From: Paenibacillus sp. BIHB 4019
GTDB lineage: Bacteria; Bacillota; Bacilli; Paenibacillales; Paenibacillaceae
Direction: 5' to 3'
Length of the DNA stretch: 64,000 bases
NCBI RefSeq assembly: GCF_002741035.1
Contig: NZ_CP016808.1
Coordinates: forward strand, 3,038,001 to 3,102,000
Below are positions 51,791 through 60,339 of this stretch, one piece after another. Under the pieces are notes generated by a model, which was given only the letters and a program-made list of their open reading frames with translations, ran no database searches and was not told where the DNA came from. Within the stretch, counting starts at the first letter, position 1. Every line of letters starts with the position of its first letter. The position numbers and the translations under genes are program-made.

Positions 51791-52538
51791 ACCTAAATAC
51801 CCAAGGGCTGAAATGACATCACACCTCCTGCAGCCTGCTCCTGACCTGATGGAGATACGCAAGGCGCTGGATGCTGCTACGCCGGGTCCGTGGGAAGTGG
51901 CATACCTTGACCCCCTACAAATGGCGAAGGGATACGATGTAGATGGACAGCATGTAGCATATTGGATAGCGGAAATTTACAGAGACGAAGAGAATGAGCG
52001 GCGGCACCAAGACGCCCACCTCGTAGTCAACGCTCCAACATGGATAGCGCAGCTGCTGGCAGAGGTAGAGAGGCTGCAACAGGAACGCGACGGGGAACGG
52101 AATTGGCGCGAAGATGTCCAAGCGTATAACCTCAAGCTTGCTGGGATGATAGCTGAGGAGCATTCAGTCAACGCCGCGCTGCAAGAGGCACATGAGCGTG
52201 AAATAGCTGTCGTCAGGGCCGAGAACGCCACGCAGCTTGTTACAGCGGCTGAGGAGATACGCGAGCTGCAGGAAGTGCGGGAAACATTAAAAGAAGCCGT
52301 GACTGCCTTAGTTGAGAATGGTCGCATAGATAGAGCGAAAGAAGAAGCGTGGAAACAATCGGTTGAAAGCGAGGCTCGCAGACTTAGTAAATCCAACACC
52401 GCGCTGCTGGAAGGGATGAGGTTTTACGCCACCGAGAGGAATTACATTTTTCCATGGGGATCGGTTGTACAGGACGCAGGCCAGCGAGCTCGCGATCTGT
52501 TAGCCCTATACGGGGGTAAGGGGGATACAGAAACATGA
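51783..52538 (+). CDS. Ead/Ea22-like phage protein
   Basis: 251 residues. DLMEIRKALDAATPGPWEVA near 27 and the block HLVVNAPTWIAQLLAEVERL near 80 fit the Ead/Ea22-like family of phage early proteins. Two coiled-coil stretches follow (to about 200). It is coupled to neighbours at both ends. The function of the family is not settled. Confidence 0.72.
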   Translation: MTEPKYPRAEMTSHLLQPAPDLMEIRKALDAATPGPWEVAYLDPLQMAKGYDVDGQHVAYWIAEIYRDEENERRHQDAHLVVNAPTWIAQLLAEVERLQQERDGERNWREDVQAYNLKLAGMIAEEHSVNAALQEAHEREIAVVRAENATQLVTAAEEIRELQEVRETLKEAVTALVENGRIDRAKEEAWKQSVESEARRLSKSNTALLEGMRFYATERNYIFPWGSVVQDAGQRARDLLALYGGKGDTET

Positions 52539-52849
52539 CTCCTGAAAGTGTAAGAAAACATGTCGAAGCTCAAACAGAAGAGTTAAAAAGACACATAGAT
52601 GCAGAATTATCCAAAATCCCTCATGAAGATCAGTGGAGGCGCGCTTTATCTGAAGTGTTTTCAGAAATTCCAAACGAAAGTCAATGGAGAGCATCCATTA
52701 ACGAAGTTTTTGGAGGAAATACTTCATCAAAAGGAGCAGATATGAAAATTAATGAACAAGGTAAGCGGCAAATTATGATCATGCATTGGACGGATTACTT
52801 TAGATATTTTCCGATGGCGCTGGAGACTTTGTTCAGGAGGCGTAAATGA
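52535..52849 (+). CDS. hypothetical phage protein
   Basis: 104 residues, ATGA overlap with the gene before it. Two short repeated helices share the pattern PxExQWRxxxxEVF (HEDQWRRALSEVFSEIP and NESQWRASINEVFGG), pointing to an internal duplication. No family recognised. Confidence 0.55.
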   Translation: MTPESVRKHVEAQTEELKRHIDAELSKIPHEDQWRRALSEVFSEIPNESQWRASINEVFGGNTSSKGADMKINEQGKRQIMIMHWTDYFRYFPMALETLFRRRK

Positions 52850-53022
52850 TGGAGTATAAAAACAAATATCAAGACGGTCAGAAAGTTAGGTTATTGTTTA
52901 CGAGTGAAATTGTCACGGTTGACGAATGGTCGTACACACCTAGTTTGAGGAGTTATACCTATACGATTATTGAGCATCCAGGTACTTTTTACTTTGAAAG
53001 AGAGTTAGAAGAATCAAATTAA
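52846..53022 (+). CDS. hypothetical 58-residue phage protein
   Basis: ATG 52846 overlaps the previous stop (a second ATG follows directly); CAGGAGG lies seven bases upstream. Beta-rich, aromatic sequence (YKNKYQDGQKVRLLFTSEIV). No family recognised. Confidence 0.55.
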   Translation: MMEYKNKYQDGQKVRLLFTSEIVTVDEWSYTPSLRSYTYTIIEHPGTFYFERELEESN

Positions 53023-53090
53023 ATAATATACAGCCCTCGCTGATTCGGGGGCCAAGAAGAAAATACTAGGAGGCACAAGGTGGTGTAAGT

Positions 53091-53915
53091 GTGGCGTACA
53101 TCGGTTTAGATCGGGGCATCGTAGACCACTGGATATACCAAGATGCGGAATATTTCAAGGTGTGGTTTGAGATGTTGCACCGAGCGAGGTTCGCAAAAGA
53201 GCCTCATATTGAGCTAGTGGATGGCGAAATGGTGACCGTCAATTACAGCGAATTTATCTATGGACGCATCAAATGGAGCCAACGTTTGAAGGTCAGCGAA
53301 CAGCGATTAAGGACGTTAATTAAGAAGCTGAAAACAGACGAAATGATAGAGGTCGTTTCGGAGCATCGAAAGTGCACTCTATATAGAATCAAAAATTACG
53401 CAAAATTCAACCAGCAGAGCAACCAGCAGGAAACACAGGTATATCAAGGTTTTGAACAACATGTCAACCAGCAGAGCAACCAATCATCAACCAGCAGTCA
53501 ACCAGCAGTCAACCACGAGTCAACCACGAAAGAAGAAGGTAGTAATAAAGAGAAGAATGTAAAGAAGGAAAAGAAAGATAAAAAAGAATATGTCGATTAC
53601 GTTTTCCTGACGGAAACCGAATACGCAAAACTCACTGAATTATTGGGCGAGGATGAACGGGATAATTATTTTCTAAGATTCGCCTCATGGATAAGCGGAC
53701 AAACAAAACGAGTCCAACAAAATAGAAGTGCTTACCTAACAATTCTCAACTGGCACAAAGAAAGTCAGCAGAGCAAACCGAAGCCAGTTTTCCAACAGCA
53801 ATTATCCGGTTATCAGAAAACTAAAAGTAGGCTAGACCAAATGCTAGCCGAGGAGGAGGCGAAGAAAGATGGAGCGCGAGGATATAATCCGACTGGTACG
53901 GATACTTTCCGCTAA
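53091..53915 (+). CDS. phage replication initiator (DnaD/RepO-like), containing iterons
   Basis: 274 residues from GTG behind GGTGG. The N-terminal winged-helix part (about 1-105) reads like phage replisome-organiser proteins: FKVWFEMLHRARFAKEPHIE, then FIYGRIKWSQRLKVSEQRLR and LIKKLKTDEMIEVVSEHRKC. A low-complexity Gln/Ser/Asn then Lys/Glu linker (about 108-165) is encoded by the iteron and purine-rich DNA described separately. The C-terminal part is a DnaD-like helical domain. It precedes the helicase-loader-like gene, the expected order in a replication module. Confidence 0.75.
   Translation: MAYIGLDRGIVDHWIYQDAEYFKVWFEMLHRARFAKEPHIELVDGEMVTVNYSEFIYGRIKWSQRLKVSEQRLRTLIKKLKTDEMIEVVSEHRKCTLYRIKNYAKFNQQSNQQETQVYQGFEQHVNQQSNQSSTSSQPAVNHESTTKEEGSNKEKNVKKEKKDKKEYVDYVFLTETEYAKLTELLGEDERDNYFLRFASWISGQTKRVQQNRSAYLTILNWHKESQQSKPKPVFQQQLSGYQKTKSRLDQMLAEEEAKKDGARGYNPTGTDTFR
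53407..53530 (+). repeat. 11-bp iterons, candidate phage replication origin
   Basis: Eight copies of TCAACCAGCAG or close variants start at 53407, 53419, 53464, 53476, 53487, 53498, 53509 and 53520; the last five are spaced exactly 11 bases, one helical turn. Because 11 is not a multiple of three, the encoded protein is not repeated, so the repeat is maintained as DNA. An A/G-rich tract of about 70 bases follows, like a strand-opening element. The layout copies the origin inside lambda O. Confidence 0.65.
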
Positions 53916-54381
53916 CTATCGCAAATGGCCCGAGGAAGGGAAAGAAGACGACACCGTAACCCTTTGGGAAATGATGCTTGATGATTTGCCATTAAATGTG
54001 GCACAGCAAGCCGTGAAATACCATTTGAGCAAATCAGTGTTTCCTCCGACTGTTGCAGACATCAGGGAAGCTGCGGCAAAGGTTTCATCTCCTCGCGCTC
54101 TCGATTGGATTGAAGCGTGGGAGAAAATCAGCACAGCCATTCGAAAGTTTGGATATTATCGGGAAAAAGAAGGCATGGAGTCGCTGCCAGATGAAGTGTC
54201 AAGAATGGCGAAACAATTCACTTGGCGAGAACTTTGTCTGAATGAGAACATTGACACCTTGCGAGCTCAGTTTAGGATGGCTTGGGAAACTCAGTTGAAA
54301 AGGAATCATGAGCAAAACATTTTGCCTGTTGGGCTGATGGACGCGCTTGAATCACCAGAATTAGTTAAGAGGTTGTTGTGA
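53869..54381 (+). CDS. helicase loader / loader-inhibitor-like protein (G39P type)
   Basis: 170 residues starting 47 bases inside the end of the initiator gene, with GGAGGCGAAG before the ATG. The N-terminus (REDIIRLVRILSANYRKWPE, then WEMMLDDLPLNVAQQAVKYH and FPPTVADIREAA) is typical of phage G39P-like loaders that bring the replicative helicase to the origin. Context with the initiator agrees. Confidence 0.72.
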   Translation: MEREDIIRLVRILSANYRKWPEEGKEDDTVTLWEMMLDDLPLNVAQQAVKYHLSKSVFPPTVADIREAAAKVSSPRALDWIEAWEKISTAIRKFGYYREKEGMESLPDEVSRMAKQFTWRELCLNENIDTLRAQFRMAWETQLKRNHEQNILPVGLMDALESPELVKRLL

Positions 54382-54382
54382 T

Positions 54383-54583
54383 ATGGATAAGCCGGAGCTA
54401 ATAAGCAGATTGGATGCAGCGCAGCATTACCTAAGTCGATGTGATTTGACGAAGGACCAGCGAGCGAAAGCCGAGAAAAGGCGCAACGAACTAAGCGAAT
54501 CTCTGAAAAATCTGGAATGTTCTGACGAAAGAGTCGTGAAATCCATATCAGCGATAAGAGATTTGCTAAAAATCAAGGCTTGA
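54383..54583 (+). CDS. hypothetical phage protein, helical
   Basis: 66 residues beginning two bases after the loader gene's stop. Predicted to be two charged helices (ELISRLDAAQHYLSRCDLTK and RAKAEKRRNELSESLKNLE). No family recognised. Confidence 0.52.
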   Translation: MDKPELISRLDAAQHYLSRCDLTKDQRAKAEKRRNELSESLKNLECSDERVVKSISAIRDLLKIKA

Positions 54584-54613
54584 AGGGTATAAACCTAAGG
54601 GGGGAGATGTGGA

Positions 54614-54946
54614 ATGAATTGGGAACAAGTGATGGGGCTAGAATCAGGAATTGAAACGGATGTTTTAATCGCGGAAATGATTTTCGGATTAGAAGTAGAT
54701 GCTAGGTTCAGTATCCACCTAAAAGACGGGGTGTGGGAACCGTTGTCAAAATACTCATCCGATATTTCTGCAGCTTGGCTGGTAGTCCAACATTTTGTGC
54801 AGCGAGATTGCGAGGTAGATGTTAGATACAGCGGCGAATGGGAGTGCTCAATTGATACTCCCAGCATCAGTTCCACCGGCAGCGGTAATGCAGCGCCAAC
54901 TGCAATATGCAGGGCAGCACTATTAATAACGACCATAAGGGGGTAA
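54614..54946 (+). CDS. phage ABA-sandwich (BC1872-like) protein
   Basis: 110 residues behind GGGGGGAGATG. The pattern ETDVLIAEMIFGLEVDARFS, then PLSKYSSDISAAWLVVQHFV and ICRAALLITTIRG fits the small alpha/beta phage family of this name. Function unknown. Confidence 0.7.
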   Translation: MNWEQVMGLESGIETDVLIAEMIFGLEVDARFSIHLKDGVWEPLSKYSSDISAAWLVVQHFVQRDCEVDVRYSGEWECSIDTPSISSTGSGNAAPTAICRAALLITTIRG

Positions 54947-54950
54947 CGAC

Positions 54951-55097
54951 ATGAAACACGGAAGAGCTCGCACAAGCAGATCGGCAACGGTGGAGTTCAA
55001 GCGGAAGACGCAGGCGCTAAAGTCTAAAGAGGAGCAGGAGCGCGAAAAAGCATCGCTCAGGACTTACTTCATTGGCGGGGGAGACGACATCGCATGA
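54951..55097 (+). CDS. 48-residue basic phage protein
   Basis: ATG 54951 behind AAGGGGG, four bases after the previous stop and overlapping the RusA gene by four bases. Rich in Arg/Lys (GRARTSRSATVEFKRKTQAL). No family recognised. Confidence 0.52.
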   Translation: MKHGRARTSRSATVEFKRKTQALKSKEEQEREKASLRTYFIGGGDDIA

Positions 55098-55495
55098 AAA
55101 TAACCGTAGATATAGCCCCGATGGGCGCGGTGCGGATGACTCAGCGGAGCAAATTTACGAGCGCAGCAGCTCAGCGGTACCTCAATTACAAAAGGTTGAT
55201 AGGGTACACGGTTAAAAACCACATCAAGACCGCCATAAATGGCCCCGTAAGCGTTCGGATGCGATTTTACTACCCGATACCGCAAAGTTTTACAAAGGCG
55301 CAGAAACAGGCAGCTAGGGACGGCAGCAAGCGTCCGGTAGTGAAGCCTGATATCGACAACGTGGTAAAGGGGTGTTTCGACGCGCTTAACAAGATCGCGT
55401 GGACGGATGACAATCACGTTGTCGAGGAGTCCAGCAGCAAATGGTATAGCGATAGGCCGCGCATTGAGATTGAGATCGAGGAGTTGGGCGCATGA
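55094..55495 (+). CDS. RusA-family Holliday-junction resolvase
   Basis: 133 residues. The active-site pattern KPDIDNVVKGCFDALN near 82, followed by AWTDDNHVVE, gives the conserved Asp residues of RusA, and the N-terminal strand and basic middle match. RusA dimers resolve four-way junctions during phage recombination. Coupled by overlaps on both sides. Confidence 0.88.
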   Translation: MKITVDIAPMGAVRMTQRSKFTSAAAQRYLNYKRLIGYTVKNHIKTAINGPVSVRMRFYYPIPQSFTKAQKQAARDGSKRPVVKPDIDNVVKGCFDALNKIAWTDDNHVVEESSSKWYSDRPRIEIEIEELGA

Positions 55496-55641
55496 CGCTG
55501 CAAACCGAGCGCGACGTCTTACAACGCAAACTGGATTGGCTGGGGGTGCGCTCGACCGGATATGAGAGAATAGAAAAGCGCATCAAAGAGATAGATAGAG
55601 AGCTAGGACAGTCACATGCGCTGTTTAAGCCTCCACGATGA
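55492..55641 (+). CDS. hypothetical 49-residue phage protein
   Basis: ATGA overlap with the resolvase gene. Charged helix-turn-helix-like peptide (RDVLQRKLDWLGVRSTGYER, then EKRIKEIDRELG). No family recognised. Confidence 0.5.
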   Translation: MTLQTERDVLQRKLDWLGVRSTGYERIEKRIKEIDRELGQSHALFKPPR

Positions 55642-55740
55642 CCGTAACGGCGTTTAAATGTGTTGGTTGGACAAATATGTGTCTAGTAATTAAAGTTCGT
55701 TAGAAATCAATTTGAGAGGTTTGGAGGTGGAGTTGCAGTT

Positions 55741-55902
55741 ATGAAAATAACGATAGAGCGAAACGAAAAAGGTCTGAATATCGAATTAGGAACTACTGAA
55801 TGGGATCATTACGAGGTAATCGGCATGCTGGAAATGGCGAAGGTCACGGTTCAAAAGGAAGTTGAAAGGTTGGTTAAGGAGCGGGCGGTGACAAGGCAAT
55901 GA
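55741..55902 (+). CDS. hypothetical 53-residue phage protein
   Basis: ATG 55741 behind TGGAGGTGG. One beta-rich half (KITIERNEKGLNIELG) and one helix (VIGMLEMAKVTVQKEVERLV). A 23-codon frame from 55899 follows with ATGA overlap and may be a further tiny gene. No family recognised. Confidence 0.52.
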   Translation: MKITIERNEKGLNIELGTTEWDHYEVIGMLEMAKVTVQKEVERLVKERAVTRQ

Positions 55903-56061
55903 AAAGAAAATTCACTATCTGTCGGTATGTCAGTAACATGGTCAAAAGTGACTTAATTAATAAGATGTAAAAACGCCGTAAACCCTTGATAACAATGGAT
56001 TTATAACGTTTTTTAAGGTATAATATAGCTAGATAAATATGACTACGGAGCGTGTTGTCAA

Positions 56062-57051
56062 ATGGAAAATTTGCAGAATGAATTGACCGAATTGCAAACA
56101 AAAGAAGCGACATTATCGGCAGAATGGGAACAGATTAACAGTGAGCCAAACGTTAACGTGAGCAGATTTAACGAGGTGAGTTCGCAGCTTAATACAGTTC
56201 GTGATCAAATCAAGGAAAAGCAGGGCGAAATTGAGCGCCAGAGAGGCACGCAGTTTGACAACATTTCTGTTGGGGGATATCCGTTCACGCTCCGGGAATT
56301 ATGCGCCAGTGAAGATGATTACCGGATATTGTCTGGGTGGCTGCAAGGATATGTAGGCGATATGTCGAGTGCTCATGAGGCTGTTGTATCTAGCTTGCAT
56401 TCGGAAGTGGCCGCGCTTAAATCTGACGTTTCGGAAATGGAAGCTGTACGCAGCAATAATTTTGACCTTGAATTACGCTGCAAAGATATCGAATCGAAGC
56501 GTGATGCAGCTGCTGCGGAGTTGGAAGCGGCGCAGGAAGAATTGAAACGACTTAATGCGGACAATAATGCATTGCGTATGCAAATAGAGTCTGTGAATAA
56601 GCCAGTTTCCACGAATCTCACAGGCGATCTGGAAGAAAGGGCTAAAAAACGGCATAACGCTAAGCCTGGTATTTACAACAAACGATGGGTAGATGAGATT
56701 CGTCAAACGCATTACGTAGCGACTCTTTTGGAGACTGGCGAAGAAATCACGTTCGGATACCTCGAAGCCGGTAAGTACCGGGAGGTAACCGCGGAGGAAG
56801 TAGAACGATTTCGGGCCGAGGAAGAGACGAAACGACTTGAAGCAGAAGCTGCAGCCGTCGCTGTGGAAGAAGCTGTTCCAGATAGCCCATTGGTAGATTA
56901 CCCTAAACCGCCAGCGTTACCCAGTGACGGACTGGAAGTGGATGAACACGCCGCTGTACCAACGGGCGATGGAACGGATTTTGAAACAGAAGTGAAGCGC
57001 CGTTTAGCAATGCTGGAACTGCATGTATTTGGGCGGTCGGAAGTTGCATGA
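56062..57051 (+). CDS. hypothetical coiled-coil phage protein
   Basis: 329 residues with a weak ribosome site. Coiled coils span about 1-55 and 105-180 (LQNELTELQTKEATLSAEWE and KRDAAAAELEAAQEELKRLN); a compact domain in between starts YPFTLRELCASEDDYRIL. The C-terminal 80 residues are acidic and proline-rich. A TATAAT box at 56019-56024 is upstream with no good -35. No family recognised. Confidence 0.6.
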   Translation: MENLQNELTELQTKEATLSAEWEQINSEPNVNVSRFNEVSSQLNTVRDQIKEKQGEIERQRGTQFDNISVGGYPFTLRELCASEDDYRILSGWLQGYVGDMSSAHEAVVSSLHSEVAALKSDVSEMEAVRSNNFDLELRCKDIESKRDAAAAELEAAQEELKRLNADNNALRMQIESVNKPVSTNLTGDLEERAKKRHNAKPGIYNKRWVDEIRQTHYVATLLETGEEITFGYLEAGKYREVTAEEVERFRAEEETKRLEAEAAAVAVEEAVPDSPLVDYPKPPALPSDGLEVDEHAAVPTGDGTDFETEVKRRLAMLELHVFGRSEVA

Positions 57052-57173
57052 TATGGGACTGCAACGATTGTTTTAAACAATTCACTCAATGTCCATGCTG
57101 CGACCATGAATTTTGCGATGGTTGCGGCAAGACGGTGAGAGATGCGGACGCAGAGTCGGAAGATAGTAATTAA
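57048..57173 (+). CDS. 41-residue zinc-ribbon peptide
   Basis: ATGA overlap with the gene before it. Four cysteine pairs in sequence (CNDC, CPCC, CDGC patterns) suggest one or two zinc sites; the tail is acidic. No family recognised. Confidence 0.55.
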   Translation: MIWDCNDCFKQFTQCPCCDHEFCDGCGKTVRDADAESEDSN

Positions 57174-57222
57174 CCACATATCAGAGCGTTCCTATACGGG
57201 GCGCTCTAAAGAGGTGAACACA

Positions 57223-57720
57223 ATGGGTCGCGAGAACGTGACAGAGCTCCTTAAAAATTATCCGAGCTATAAATACGCAGTACGTCAGTTTGAAAGACAT
57301 CAGCCGAGTGCATCAGCTGGCATAGCTAATTATAGCGGAATGTCTGGGGGATCAGGAGCGCCAGAAAGATTCTTCGAGATGGTCGGCAAGCCTGCTGATA
57401 TGGGCCATACAAGCTACAATGACAGGATAGACTATCTGAAATACTCCGATGTAATCAAGGACATTGACGGAGCGCTAGACACGCTAACGGACGAAGAAAG
57501 AAGCGTTGTGTTGCTGAAATGGATTGAAGGAGTATCGCTCAAAGATATATCCGAACGGAAAAGGTATAGCGTGGAGACGGTCAAGCGCAATCATAAAAGG
57601 GCACTGGAAAAGCTGAGCATCTGTTTCCGCTTCATCCGTCCGCCGCAGATAGAAGATATACACGCGCCTGGTTCTCAGCATCATCGTTACCCCGAAAAGG
57701 ACGGAATGACACTTTTCTGA
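57223..57720 (+). CDS. sigma-70 region-4-like phage transcription regulator
   Basis: ATG 57223 follows GAGGTG; the frame is open upstream but that part overlaps the zinc-ribbon gene and has no ribosome site. Of 165 residues, the last 70 form a sigma region-4 fold (LTDEERSVVLLKWIEGVSLK then DISERKRYSVETVKRNHKRA). The N-terminus is not sigma region 2. Placed between replication and packaging genes, it resembles ArpU/late activators that switch on structural genes. That role is inference. Confidence 0.7.
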   Translation: MGRENVTELLKNYPSYKYAVRQFERHQPSASAGIANYSGMSGGSGAPERFFEMVGKPADMGHTSYNDRIDYLKYSDVIKDIDGALDTLTDEERSVVLLKWIEGVSLKDISERKRYSVETVKRNHKRALEKLSICFRFIRPPQIEDIHAPGSQHHRYPEKDGMTLF

Positions 57721-57904
57721 CACTAAAGTTTAACCTTTATTGACACTTACAACATGTTAAAATCCTTATATAGACAGCTGTGATGAATGAATCTTGATGA
57801 TCACGGGGCATTTACGCAGCTGTTTAATTAGCACAATAATGACTGGTATATCCCAACGAACCCAATCCGTTGGATATCATAAATTTGGATCGATCAATCC
57901 TTGG

Positions 57905-57926
57905 AGAGTCCGAAAGGGCTCTTTTT
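57905..57926 (+). terminator. intrinsic terminator between early and packaging genes
   Basis: AGAGTCC and GGGCTCT pair through a GAAA tetraloop, followed by TTTTT. It lies between the sigma-like regulator and the zinc-ribbon gene, where the transcription plan would change from early to late. Confidence 0.82.
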
Positions 57927-57944
57927 GCTTTGTGGAGGTATCGC

Positions 57945-58235
57945 ATGAGACGACATAGTTGCTATAACTGCGGAGGCAGGATAGACCACCAAGGATACTG
58001 CGACACATGCACAAACGCCACGTACAAATGCGATGATTGCGGCACGCGGCTGAAACCGCCACATTACGGGCGAAGGTATTGCGAGGACTGCGACATCATA
58101 CGACGTAAATGCACGGTATGTGGCGAGGTGACAGCACGTAATGAGTTATGGGTCAGTTATAAGCAAGTAGGGGATAAACATATTTGGTCTCAAGGTCATA
58201 AGGATTGTGTTTGGAGGTGGGCGGATTGCGAATAG
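57945..58235 (+). CDS. multi-zinc-ribbon phage protein
   Basis: ATG 57945 behind TGGAGG; the frame upstream crosses the terminator and is rejected. In 96 residues there are five Cys-x-x-Cys pairs (CYNC, CDTC, CDDC, CEDC, CTVC), so it should hold two or more zinc ions. It may bind nucleic acid. It is the first gene after the terminator and overlaps the next small gene. Confidence 0.62.
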   Translation: MRRHSCYNCGGRIDHQGYCDTCTNATYKCDDCGTRLKPPHYGRRYCEDCDIIRRKCTVCGEVTARNELWVSYKQVGDKHIWSQGHKDCVWRWADCE

Positions 58236-58354
58236 CTTATACTCTGCCGACTCATAACGTATTGGCATGGAAAGCGCAATCGATGGTCAACACAGATGCG
58301 GATGAGGGCTTAGATGTTGAGGAGTTGCTGAACACAATAACTTTTAGAGGATGA
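58226..58354 (+). CDS. hypothetical 42-residue phage protein
   Basis: TTG 58226 behind GGAGGTGGG. Ordinary soluble composition (PTHNVLAWKAQSMVN then EEGLDVEELLN pattern). It ends 9 bases before the terminase small subunit. Support comes from ribosome site and spacing only. Confidence 0.45.
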   Translation: MRIAYTLPTHNVLAWKAQSMVNTDADEGLDVEELLNTITFRG

Positions 58355-58363
58355 GGTGATAGC

Positions 58364-58843
58364 ATGGCATTGTCAGATAAGCACAGAAGATTTGCTGATG
58401 AGTACCTAAAAGACATGAATGGAGCAGCAGCTTATCTGCGTGCTGGATATAATTGCACGGAGAGTGCTGCAAGGGTAAATGCTTCAAAGTTACTAACAAA
58501 TGCTAACATTTCGGCTTATATTGCTACAAAACAAGAGGAAATTGCTAAGGAATCAGGAATTTCGGTTAAATGGGTGCTGGATAACCTGAAATATGTAGCA
58601 GAACGTTGTTTGACTCCTGAGCCGATGGTCGATAGAGAAGGAAATATTATCGAATGGCGCTTTGACTCATCGGGGGCGAACAAGGCTCTGGAAACGATAG
58701 GTAAGCACTTGGGAATGTTCAAGGAGAAGATCGAGCATTCTGGCGCCATAGCTCACACCCATAAACATGATCTGAAAAAGCTCAGTGCAAAGGAGTTGGC
58801 GCAGCTTGAACAGATTATTGGAAAATCTGCCGACACTGGATGA
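58364..58843 (+). CDS. terS: terminase small subunit
   Basis: 159 residues behind GATGAGGTG. The N-terminal helix-turn-helix region (DKHRRFADEYLKDMNGAAAY then AGYNCTESAARVNASKLLTN and ISAYIATKQEEIA) is the standard small-terminase pattern. It recognises the packaging site on phage DNA. It overlaps the large subunit gene, as usual. Confidence 0.9.
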   Translation: MALSDKHRRFADEYLKDMNGAAAYLRAGYNCTESAARVNASKLLTNANISAYIATKQEEIAKESGISVKWVLDNLKYVAERCLTPEPMVDREGNIIEWRFDSSGANKALETIGKHLGMFKEKIEHSGAIAHTHKHDLKKLSAKELAQLEQIIGKSADTG

Positions 58844-60329
58844 GGTGCGAGCTGCTAGGGCCTATGTCGACTTTAGCTACTTTGTCGACTATGACAGCGA
58901 AGGTCGGGACCGCGAAGGAAAACACCTTGACGTGCTGGATGAGACGCTTGTCAAAGTCTCGTTAGGCGAGCTTAAGCGAGTGATTGTCACTATGCCACCG
59001 CGACATGGTAAGAGCGAGCGAGTAAGCAAAAAGTTCCCTGCATGGCATATAGGACGCAACCCAACGGACGAAATCATTCTAGCCTCGTACTCGGTTGATC
59101 TGAGTCGGGGCTTTTCTCGTATTGCTAGGGATACGCTAACCACGAATAAAGTCGTATTTGATGTGGGGGTTGATCCTGCTAATCAATCGGCTGAGTCGTG
59201 GGGTATCGATGGTTACCGAGGCGGAGTTACAGCTGCAGGTGTCGGCGGTGCTATTACGGGTAAGGGTGCGAAGATAGCGATCATAGATGATCCGGTCAAG
59301 AATGCGGAGGAAGCCAATTCAGAGGTTATGCGTGAGAAGGTTTGGGATTGGTACCAATCGACCTTGTACACTCGCTTGACGCCTGATGGGCGTATCATAG
59401 TCGTTATGACGCGTTGGCATGAGGATGATTTAGTCGGTCGGCTCTTGAAAAAAGAGTCAGACGAGATCAAGGAAGGCACTCACAAGGGGGAACAGTGGAC
59501 GGTCATCAACTTCCCAGCAATTGCAGAAGATGACGATTTTCTTGGCAGAATAGAAGGCGAACCGTTGTGGCCTGAATTCGGTTTCGATGCGCACCGCCTG
59601 GAGCAAATCAAATCAGATGTTGGTTCGTACGTTTTCAATGCCCTGTATCAGCAACGGCCGTCAGCTGCAGGCGGAACAATATTCAAGCGCGAGTATTTCC
59701 GATACTTCCGCGAGGAATTGATCGGGAATATGCCGTACATCGTAGTTGGTGAAAAGAGGTATCGCAAGCATGACCTATGGTCGTTTCAGACGGTGGATAC
59801 GGCGAACAGCGAAAAGACGATTAATGATCCCTTTGTGGTGAGCACATGGTATGTGACGCCATCGAGGGATTTACTTTTGTACGACGTATATCGAACGCAC
59901 ATAACAGGACCGGATCAGAAACCGTTAATGCGTCAAATGATTAATCGTTTCCGTCCGCGCTTCCAAGCAATTGAGGATAAGACATTCGGCACCAACCTCA
60001 TACAGGAATGCAAGCGTGAAGGAATGACCGTCCGCGCCGTTAAGGTGGACAAGGATAAGGTCACTAGATCGCTTGTCATAGCTGCTAGATACGAGGTAGG
60101 TATGGTTTATCACCGCGAAGATGCGCAATGGCTCACAGATTACGAGGATGAGCTATTAAGCTTCCCGCGAGGCAAGCACGATGATCAGGTTGATACAGCT
60201 TCAATGGCTGGAGAGATAGTCCACACGCTGCCGCCAAGCACCATGGAAGAACGGAAGGTGTCGAGGTCAGACAGATTCGACAACGACAACGACGAAGAAG
60301 AACGAGAACAATCAAATTCATTTTGGTGA
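58806..60329 (+). CDS. terL: terminase large subunit
   Basis: I suggest TTG 58806, eleven bases after AAAGGAG; GTG 58785 is an alternative. The product (about 507 residues) has the ATPase motor: Walker A-type MPPRHGKSE near 75, Walker B IAIIDDPVKNAEEAN near 165. The C-terminal nuclease has Asp in QTVDTANSEK near 330 and the HDDQVDTASM pair near 462. It cuts and pumps phage DNA into the procapsid. Confidence 0.92.
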   Translation: MNRLLENLPTLDEVRAARAYVDFSYFVDYDSEGRDREGKHLDVLDETLVKVSLGELKRVIVTMPPRHGKSERVSKKFPAWHIGRNPTDEIILASYSVDLSRGFSRIARDTLTTNKVVFDVGVDPANQSAESWGIDGYRGGVTAAGVGGAITGKGAKIAIIDDPVKNAEEANSEVMREKVWDWYQSTLYTRLTPDGRIIVVMTRWHEDDLVGRLLKKESDEIKEGTHKGEQWTVINFPAIAEDDDFLGRIEGEPLWPEFGFDAHRLEQIKSDVGSYVFNALYQQRPSAAGGTIFKREYFRYFREELIGNMPYIVVGEKRYRKHDLWSFQTVDTANSEKTINDPFVVSTWYVTPSRDLLLYDVYRTHITGPDQKPLMRQMINRFRPRFQAIEDKTFGTNLIQECKREGMTVRAVKVDKDKVTRSLVIAARYEVGMVYHREDAQWLTDYEDELLSFPRGKHDDQVDTASMAGEIVHTLPPSTMEERKVSRSDRFDNDNDEEEREQSNSFW

Positions 60330-60339
60330 GGTGGAAGTT

